Shown: in pieces, positions 58,742 to 64,000 of the stretch
Layout of the letters: the number at the start of each line of letters is the position of its first letter
Position numbering within the stretch: the stretch's first letter is position 1
Assembly: GCF_018138715.1 (NCBI RefSeq)
Contig: NZ_JAGSHX010000001.1
Span: 868,001-932,000 of the forward strand
Origin: Streptomyces asiaticus
GTDB lineage: Bacteria > Actinomycetota > Actinomycetes > Streptomycetales > Streptomycetaceae
Reading direction: 5' to 3'
Length of the DNA stretch: 64,000 nt
Position numbers and translations under genes: made by a program
Notes under the pieces: model-generated
Database searches by the model: none
What the model was told of the DNA's origin: nothing
What the model saw: only the letters and a program-made list of their open reading frames with translations

Positions 58742-59298
58742 GCCAGTGCCTTCCGCAGCTCGATCCGGGCCCGGCGGGCACGGGTCTTGACCGTGCCCTC
58801 GGGCAATCCCAGCAAGACAGAGGTCTCCCGGACGGACAGCCCGTCAAGCACCATGGCCTGCAGTACCTGTCTGAGCTCCGGCGCGAGGCGCCGCAGCGCG
58901 TCCCCGACCTCACCACCGACGGTCGCCGCGAGCGCCTCCTCCTCGGCGGCGGGCGCCATGGACTGCGGGGCAGCCGTGGGCGGCGGCTCCGCGTGGTGGG
59001 CCCTGCGCCGGAACGCGTCGACGAGTCGGCGCGCCGCGATCGTCCACAGCCAGCCGACGGCGGTTCCCCCAGCCGCGGCCCCGCTGAACGCACCCGCCGC
59101 GCGCCACACCGCCAGATACGTCTCCTGCATGACCTCGGCGACGATCTGCTCGTCCGCGCAGCGGCGGCGCAGCCGCACCGCCATCCACGGCGACGTACGC
59201 CGGTACAGCTCCTCGAACGCGGCACGGTCGCCTCTGGCCACCAGCCGGACGAGATGCTCCTCGTCCAGTTCGCCCGATGTCTTCCTGACTGATCTCAC
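58738..59298 (-). CDS. ECF sigma factor
   Basis: About 186 residues. Region 2 reads LVRLVARGDRAAFEELYRR and VMQETYLAVWRAAGAF; region 4 reads LRQVLQAMVLDGLSVRETSVLLGLPEGTVKTRARRAR (as short motifs). An Ala-rich linker joins them. GTG 59298 is favoured because an ECF-type promoter puts the transcript start right there. It directs RNA polymerase to its own promoter and probably to the ABC genes that follow. Confidence 0.88.
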   Translation of the reverse strand: MRSVRKTSGELDEEHLVRLVARGDRAAFEELYRRTSPWMAVRLRRRCADEQIVAEVMQETYLAVWRAAGAFSGAAAGGTAVGWLWTIAARRLVDAFRRRAHHAEPPPTAAPQSMAPAAEEEALAATVGGEVGDALRRLAPELRQVLQAMVLDGLSVRETSVLLGLPEGTVKTRARRARIELRKALA

Positions 59299-59304
59299 AC
59301 CCGC

Positions 59305-59334
59305 AAGACGTGAGGCACGAACGCCAGGTTTTCC
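59305..59334 (-). promoter_or_regulatory. ECF-type autoregulatory promoter
   Basis: On the minus strand GGAAAAC (59334-59328), a 17-base spacer and CGTCTT (59310-59305) match the GGAA(A)C / CGTC pattern of ECF sigma factors. Six bases separate the -10 from GTG 59298, predicting a leaderless mRNA. Confidence 0.55.
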
Positions 59335-59509
59335 CCCGGGCGTGATCCCCGTCACATGCGGGGTTTCCGGAAGCCCCGCCCTGACGGCAGAGGCCGGGCC
59401 CGCACCGCGCACCGCACGCCGGGGGCCACCGCGGTGTGCCCGGCGCGCTCCGCAGGCTCGGGCTCGCGGCGGCCCCGCCACGGCATAGGTCACCACCGTG
59501 GCCGTTCGC

Positions 59510-59710
59510 TCAGGGGGATACCCCAAGTGGGTGGACGGGGATTCGGGCGTCCCAGTTCGACTGGTTGGCCCGCATCATCCGCTCATACGCGTCGGTCATG
59601 GGCTCACCCGCAGGAGACGGAGAAGTACCTCCCGCCCGGCCTCGGCGAAGGAACGGGTGAGCTTGGTCGCAGTCGCTCCGAGCGGGAAGGGGATGACGCG
59701 GTAGATCGCG
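59510..59710 (-). pseudogene. Methyltransferase N-terminus and preceding gene end
   Basis: ATG 59599 gives MTDAYERMMRANQSNWDARIP, in two short motifs: the typical start of a Streptomyces class I methyltransferase, cut at a TGA after 29 codons. Just upstream another minus frame ends VIPFPLGATATKL, SFAEAGREVLLRLLRVSP, an unidentified C-terminus. Both are scraps. Confidence 0.45.
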
Positions 59711-59799
59711 AACGGCGGCTAGAAGAGCGAGCCGTTCATGGGGCGAGCCGGCTTGCGGAGCCGGACAAGGCGCATCTCGCAGCGGTCCACGTCTGCCGG

Positions 59800-59850
59800 G
59801 GCGCCCGGTACGGGTCGCACCGGAGCCCGATGCGACCCGTACCGGGCGCC
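59800..59850. terminator. Long perfect hairpin
   Basis: Arms of 20 bases (59800-59819 and 59831-59850) with an 11-base loop; the arm core is CGCCCGGTACGGGTCG. It is the strongest hairpin noticed in the window, and lies downstream of the minus-strand peptidase remnant. Confidence 0.6.
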
Positions 59851-60042
59851 GCGGCGCCGGCGTGCGCCGGCATGAGTGACCCCGTACTCGGCCACCGTCT
59901 CGCTCGACGAACCCTGCGGCGGCATCCGGTGCGTCCGGCGGCGTACGGAGGGGGCCGCGTCCGATGGCGGGAGCTGTACGACACCGTGGGCGCGGCGTAC
60001 GACGACGCGTGGTGGCGCCGCGCCCACACCGAGGGGACCGAC

Positions 60043-61024
60043 CTACCCGAGGGACCCGAGGGAGCCCGGGAGGAGGTACTTCTTCGGCGGAGCGGTGGTG
60101 CCGTGTGCCCAGGCGTCGAAGAAACCGGTGAGGTCCTTGCCGGACACCTCCTGGGCGAGCGCCTCGAACTGCGGCCAGGAGGCGTTGCCGTGGCGGTGGT
60201 CGCGCTGCCAGCGCTTGAGGGTGTCGAAGAACGCCTGGTCGCCGACCGTGCGACGCAGGGCGTGCAGCATCATGGGCCCCTTGCTGTACAGGGCGTGGTG
60301 CAGTTCGCGGCCCTTGCCGGGGTCGTACAGCCTGGTCGACCAGAAGTCGGGGTCCGCCTCGCTCTCCTCCAGCATGGCGCGGTAGAAGCCGGTGTCCAGG
60401 TCGGCCCCGGTCTCCTCCTCCCACAACTGGTTGGCGTACTGGGCGAAGCACTCGGCCAGACAGCCGTTGCGCCAGTCGGCGAAGGAGACGCTGTTCCCGA
60501 ACCACTGGGTGGGCGTTCTCGTGGACCATGGAGCTGTCGAAGAACGCCCCCTGATACGTCGGGCGGCTCTGCGTCTCCAGCGCGAGCGGGCCCTCGTCAT
60601 CGTTGCCGGTGATGACGATCCCCCCGGCCGAGGAGAACGGGTACGGGCCGAACTTCGAGGCCAGGAAGTCGATGACCTCCGGCAGCAGCGCCTCCGACTC
60701 CGGGTTGATGACGGCCCCGGGGCTGTAGGCGTGGACGACGGGCGTGCCGTCGGAGAGCTTCGAGGTGCGCACGGTGAACTTGTCGATGGCGATGGTGCTG
60801 AGGTACGTGGCCATCGGCCGGTCTTCGTACCAGCGGAAGGTGGTCGTGCCACCGCCGCTGGTGGTGTCGCCCTGCCTGCCGTTGCCGACCACCGTCCAGC
60901 AAGGGTCCCCGGCGCCGGGGCCGCCCGGGGCGGCGGAGGCGGGCAGGGCGGTGAACACGATGCCGGCGGCCACGGCGGTGGCGAGGGTGGTGGCGCGGCG
61001 ATGGCGGGTCCGGCGTGCGGGCAT
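60043..61024 (-). pseudogene. M1-family aminopeptidase, deleted and frameshifted
   Basis: ATG 61024 starts a signal peptide (TLATAVAAGIVFTALPASA). After GDPCWTVVGNG the sequence jumps to RWYEDRPMATYLSTIAI, skipping the N-terminal beta domain of about 150 residues. The catalytic HENAH zinc motif near 60500 is split by one extra C: the frame gives HENAHPVV, and the other frame continues correctly HQWFGNSVSFADW, ECFAQYANQLW (third zinc ligand Glu), to a natural stop at 60043. One deletion plus one frameshift make it inactive. Confidence 0.8.
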
Positions 61025-61097
61025 GCGGCTGTTCCTTCGGGGTGGGGGGTTCCAGGGCCGGGGCCAGGGCTGGGCCGCCCAGGGCCCGGGGGCGGGG

Positions 61098-61982
61098 TCA
61101 GTGGCGCGCGGCGAGTTGCCAGACCGCGTTGATGAGGGCGTTGGTGCTGAGGGTCTCGATGCGCGGATTCACGTTCTCGACGCGGTCGCATGCATCGTGT
61201 ATGCAGTCGTCGACCCCCGTGGCGAAACCGCCCACCGGGATGCCGGCCTCACCGAACGAGACGTGGTCGCTGCCGCCGATGCCGATGTCGAACGTGGGCA
61301 GTTCCCGGGCCGCGAACCAGTCCTCGAACGCCGCGGTCGCCGCGGGGTCGTCGTGGACGACGAGCCACAGCTGGTTCTCCCTGTTGGTTCCGGCCATGTC
61401 CACGTTCAGATAGACGTCGATCCGTTCGCGGTCGGCGGCCGGCAGGTCCCGCACATAGGCGCGGGATCCCACCAGGCCCGCCTCCTCGGCGCCCCACCAG
61501 GCGAACCGCAAATGGCGGTCGGTCCTGAGACCCGCCTTGGACACTTCGAGTGCGGTGGCGAGCAGGGCGGCGGAGCCGGAGCCGTTGTCGTTGATACCGG
61601 GCCCCATCGGCACGCTGTCCAGGTGCGCTCCGGCGAACACGATGTGCTCGGGGTCGCCGCCGGGCCAGTCCGCGATGAGGTTGTAGCCGGTGGCGCCGTC
61701 ATGAGTGAAGCGGTGCAGGGCGGTACGGAATCCGGCCTGGTCCAGCGCGGCCTTCACGTAGGCCACCGAGTCGCGGTAGCCGGGGGTGCCATGGGCGCGG
61801 TTGCCCCCGTCACGGTCCGCGATCTGCTGCAGGGCGTCGAGATGCGGCATGACCTGGTCCGAGGTGATGACGGGCGGGGCCGCGGCGGTGGCGGGTTCGG
61901 CCGCGGCGGCGGGCGCGCCCACGAGGGCGGCGCACAGCCCGAGGACCACGCTCGCGCGGTGCAGACGGGACGTTGGGCGCAT
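61098..61982 (-). CDS. Secreted M28-family metallopeptidase
   Basis: 294 residues. Signal peptide: ASVVLGLCAALVGAPAAAAE. Zinc ligands: GAHLDSVPMGPGINDNGSG (His and bridging Asp), GAEEAGLVGS (catalytic Glu pair), NVDMAG and SDHVSFGEAGIP (final His). It is an aminopeptidase of the Streptomyces griseus aminopeptidase type, about the right length without the extra C-terminal domain. Two Cys near the end (DDCIHDACD) probably form a disulfide. The ATG follows AAGGAG. It works outside the cell on peptide N-termini. Confidence 0.9.
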   Translation of the reverse strand: MRPTSRLHRASVVLGLCAALVGAPAAAAEPATAAAPPVITSDQVMPHLDALQQIADRDGGNRAHGTPGYRDSVAYVKAALDQAGFRTALHRFTHDGATGYNLIADWPGGDPEHIVFAGAHLDSVPMGPGINDNGSGSAALLATALEVSKAGLRTDRHLRFAWWGAEEAGLVGSRAYVRDLPAADRERIDVYLNVDMAGTNRENQLWLVVHDDPAATAAFEDWFAARELPTFDIGIGGSDHVSFGEAGIPVGGFATGVDDCIHDACDRVENVNPRIETLSTNALINAVWQLAARH

Positions 61983-62103
61983 CGGTACGGATCTCCTTGC
62001 GGGTGGCAACGGGGGGAGAGCCCGGGTATCCGGGTGCCGGAGATCACGATGGATGTGGAACGTGAGGTGGTTGTCAGCTTTGAGTGACAGGAAGGAGACG
62101 GAA

Positions 62104-62346
62104 ATGGCGGACGAGGTGAGCCGGGCGGCCCGCGAGACCGCGGACGAAGCGGCGGCCGGCCGCCTCCGCGGCCCCTGGCCCCGGTAGGTGGCGTAGCCGG
62201 CGCCGCGAGCACTCACCGAGACGCACGGTGTCGGCCAATCCGATGTCACCGACCAGCAGCGCACCCCCGCCAGCCCGGCGGCCGCATCAGCTGTCCGGGG
62301 GTGAACACCGACGCGTCGCCATCGCCCGGGCCCTGGTCGCCACTGG
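62104..62346 (+). pseudogene. Scraps: 27-codon ORF and ABC-ATPase signature fragment
   Basis: ATG 62104 with GGAAGGAG upstream encodes 27 residues (MADEVSRAARETADEAAAG) and stops. From about 62275 a plus frame shows RRPHQLSGGEHRRVAIARAL, an ABC-ATPase signature helix with nothing before or after it. The frame happens to be open into the response regulator, but that is fortuitous. Confidence 0.5.
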
Positions 62347-62376
62347 TGTTTCTCGGTCCTTTTGCCGCCGTGTTTC

Positions 62377-62389
62377 TACACTCGCCGCC
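62377..62389 (+). promoter_or_regulatory. -10 box for a leaderless response-regulator mRNA
   Basis: TACACT (62377-62382) lies seven bases before ATG 62390, with no ribosome site between. The pattern is typical of leaderless actinobacterial transcripts; the -35 is weak. Confidence 0.5.
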
Positions 62390-63184
62390 ATGTGCGCATA
62401 CGTGGTCGTCGCCGAGGACGACCGGAAGCAGGCCGAACTGGTCCGTCGTTATCTGGAACACGAGGGCCACCGGGTGACCGTCGTCCACGACGGGCGGGCC
62501 GCGCTGGCGGAGGTCCGGCGGCAGCCTCCCGATCTGCTCGTCCTGGACGTGATGATGCCCCAGGTGGACGGCCTCGACTTATGCCGCGTGCTGCGCGCGG
62601 AATCGACCCTGCCGGTGCTGATGCTGACCGCCCGCGCCACCGAGGACGATCTGCTGCTGGGCCTGGACCTCGGCGCCGACGACTACATGACCAAGCCGTT
62701 CAGCCCGCGCGAGCTGATGGCCCGGATCCGCTCGCTGCTGCGGCGCAGCTCCGCCACCACGGTCGCGACGGGCACGGAGCCGGTGCTCACCGTCGGGCCC
62801 CTGACCGTCGACCCCGCCCGGCACGAGGTGTCGATGCACGGCCGGCCGGTGGACTGCACACCCGGTGAGTTCCGGTTGCTGCAGATGCTGGCCGCCCGCC
62901 CCGGCCACGTCTTCACCCGCCCGCGGATCCTGGAGCGCCTGCATGGCTTCGACCGGTACGTCACCACACGGTCCGTCGACGTGCATGTGATGAACCTCCG
63001 CAAGAAACTGGAAACCGATCCGCGCCGGGCCCGTTTCCTGGTCACCGTCTACGGCGTCGGCTACAAGATCGCCGACGGCACAGCCGGTCCGACGACGGAC
63101 GTGGCGGCACATGCGACCGCGGACACGGCGGCCGATGTGATCACGGATGCCGCCGACGACGGAGAAGCCCACCGTGCGCCGTGA
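62390..63184 (+). CDS. OmpR/PhoB-type response regulator
   Basis: 264 residues. Receiver: EDD near 9-11, phospho-Asp53 in LLVLDVMMP, Thr in LMLTARA, Lys in MTKPFSPREL. The winged-helix effector (about 135-230) has CTPGEFRLLQMLAARPGHVFTR and VDVHVMNLRKKLE ending TVYGVGYKI. A 35-residue Ala/Asp/Thr-rich tail follows. Codon 64 is TTA (62579-62581), suggesting late or bldA-dependent synthesis. Its end overlaps the histidine-kinase gene by 11 bases. Confidence 0.92.
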   Translation: MCAYVVVAEDDRKQAELVRRYLEHEGHRVTVVHDGRAALAEVRRQPPDLLVLDVMMPQVDGLDLCRVLRAESTLPVLMLTARATEDDLLLGLDLGADDYMTKPFSPRELMARIRSLLRRSSATTVATGTEPVLTVGPLTVDPARHEVSMHGRPVDCTPGEFRLLQMLAARPGHVFTRPRILERLHGFDRYVTTRSVDVHVMNLRKKLETDPRRARFLVTVYGVGYKIADGTAGPTTDVAAHATADTAADVITDAADDGEAHRAP

Positions 63185-64000
63185 CGTACCGCTGCGCCGC
63201 AGCCTGCTGCTGCGCCTGCTCGCCGCGTCCGTGCTGGTCTCCGTGTGTTCGGTCGCCACGACCGCCTGGCTGGCCGTGCGGACGACCGCGGTCGCCATCC
63301 GCGAGGAACGGGGCCAGGCCCTCGCGGACGACACCCGGATCTACGACCGCCTGCTCGGCTACGCGGCCCGCCATCCGCGCTGGGACGGCGTGGGCCCGAC
63401 CGTACGCGCCCTGGCCCGGGAGACCGGGCACCGTATCGTCATCACCGGTGACGGTCGGCGGATCGCCGACTCCCGACCCGCCCCGGGCCTTCCCTACCGG
63501 CCGCCCGACAAGGCGACGGCCGCCATCGACCCGCTGGCGGTGAGCCCCGAGCTGCTGCCGGACTCCGCCTCCGACCGGATCGATCCGCGCGCCGTCGGGC
63601 CGTTCCGGCTCAGCGAGGACGAACGCACGAGGCTGCGCGGGGCGGCGCGACGCCTGGCCAAGTGCCTGCGCACCGTCCTCGGCCAGGAGATGACCGTGGT
63701 CCAGGCTCCCAGCGGGCGGTCGCGCGTGGAGAGTGGCGCCTCCCGGGTGCCGGAGACCCCGCGTTGTTACTCCGCGACGCTCGACTCCCGCACCCCGACC
63801 GAGGCCAAGGCGCTGGTCGCGCTCAACGCCCTCGTCAACACCTGCCTGTCCCGGCGCCACGCGGCCGAGGTGAAGCTCACCCTGGACGACCACGGGATAC
63901 CAAGTGCCGTGCTGCCGGCGCCGCGTCCCGGGCCCCCGCAGGAGACGCCTTCCGGGCCGCGTGGCGCCGGGAACGCCGATGGCTCACTGGTCACCTCGTG
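63174..64000 (+). CDS. Sensor histidine kinase, partial
   Basis: Open from GTG 63174 to the window end, 275 codons seen. An N-terminal membrane helix (LLLRLLAASVLVSVCSVATTAWLA in pieces, about 9-32) is followed by an extracytoplasmic domain with DTRIYDRLLGYAARHPRWDGVG, RIVITGDGRRIADSRP and three Cys in the second half (AKCLRTV, PRCYSAT, NTCLSRR), perhaps a redox or metal sensor. The second membrane helix, HAMP and kinase domains lie beyond the window. It is the cognate partner of the regulator it overlaps. Confidence 0.85.
   Translation, partial: MRRDVPLRRSLLLRLLAASVLVSVCSVATTAWLAVRTTAVAIREERGQALADDTRIYDRLLGYAARHPRWDGVGPTVRALARETGHRIVITGDGRRIADSRPAPGLPYRPPDKATAAIDPLAVSPELLPDSASDRIDPRAVGPFRLSEDERTRLRGAARRLAKCLRTVLGQEMTVVQAPSGRSRVESGASRVPETPRCYSATLDSRTPTEAKALVALNALVNTCLSRRHAAEVKLTLDDHGIPSAVLPAPRPGPPQETPSGPRGAGNADGSLVTS

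Noticed and set aside
62228..62389. Response regulator extended upstream to include an ABC-type LSGGE segment
   Set aside because: The receiver domain starts normally at ATG 62390 with a -10 box seven bases ahead; the ABC signature is a scrap whose frame is open by chance.

Overview
The window is high-GC DNA with strong G/C preference at third codon positions, AGGAG-type ribosome sites, many GTG starts and dense ATGA/GTGA gene overlaps. Together with SARP regulators, a RheA/Hsp18 pair, DUF2267 and DUF6247 proteins and rare TTA codons in regulators, this points to a Streptomyces chromosome. The many broken genes and insertion-sequence scraps suggest a chromosome arm rather than the core.

Layout. 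1-11.7 kb is accessory DNA: gene scraps (TPR protein, S8 peptidase, DUF721, NAD(P)-binding reductase, I36-type inhibitor, gluconolactonase, SDR, sodium symporter) among a few intact genes: an APH(6)-type phosphotransferase, a secreted RTX-repeat protein, DUF2267, hsp18 with its divergent rheA-like repressor and two operators, and a three-gene toxin-antitoxin-like operon. 11.7-24 kb is the first part of a biosynthetic region: a SARP-ATPase regulator, an MFS exporter, an eight-gene minus-strand operon (ATP-grasp ligase, ACP, class III aminotransferase, thioesterase, FabZ-like dehydratase, ketosynthase, chain-length-factor-like KS, AMP-ligase) and a second, small SARP. 24-29.3 kb holds IS remnants, an SDR with foreign codon usage, DUF3500, a broken LigAB-type dioxygenase, a Gfo/Idh/MocA oxidoreductase and a class IV aminotransferase behind a short leader ORF. 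29.9-46.1 kb is one tightly packed plus-strand operon: split transketolase (two subunits), a GT-B-like glycosyltransferase, an APH-fold kinase, a FAD oxidoreductase, an NRPS adenylation-carrier protein, a KS-AT-ACP polyketide synthase, the FkbK/J/I/H set for a hydroxy- or methoxymalonyl-ACP extender, a methyltransferase, an SDR and a LOG-type phosphoribohydrolase.

46.2-64 kb is ordinary accessory and metabolic DNA: agmatine deiminase, a VC0807-type membrane protein with a divergent TetR regulator, a DeoR regulator, a LLM flavin oxidoreductase, a HAD hydrolase, a GMC oxidoreductase, an ECF sigma / anti-sigma / ABC transporter operon, two secreted peptidases (one broken) and the start of a two-component system cut by the window end.

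How the parts may work together (inference). The FkbH-type enzyme would load a glyceryl unit on the discrete ACP; FkbK and FkbI would oxidise it to hydroxymalonyl-ACP; the methyltransferase might make methoxymalonyl-ACP; and the KS-AT-ACP would use it to extend an acyl unit activated by the NRPS A-T protein. The transketolase pair, class IV aminotransferase and Gfo/Idh/MocA enzyme would build an unusual amino or polyol precursor. The KS/KS-like operon would supply a short unsaturated or amino-bearing acyl chain, joined by the ATP-grasp ligase. Both SARPs and the exporter contain TTA codons, so the system looks bldA-dependent. I cannot match the combination to a characterised product, and it is the best candidate here for an undescribed system.
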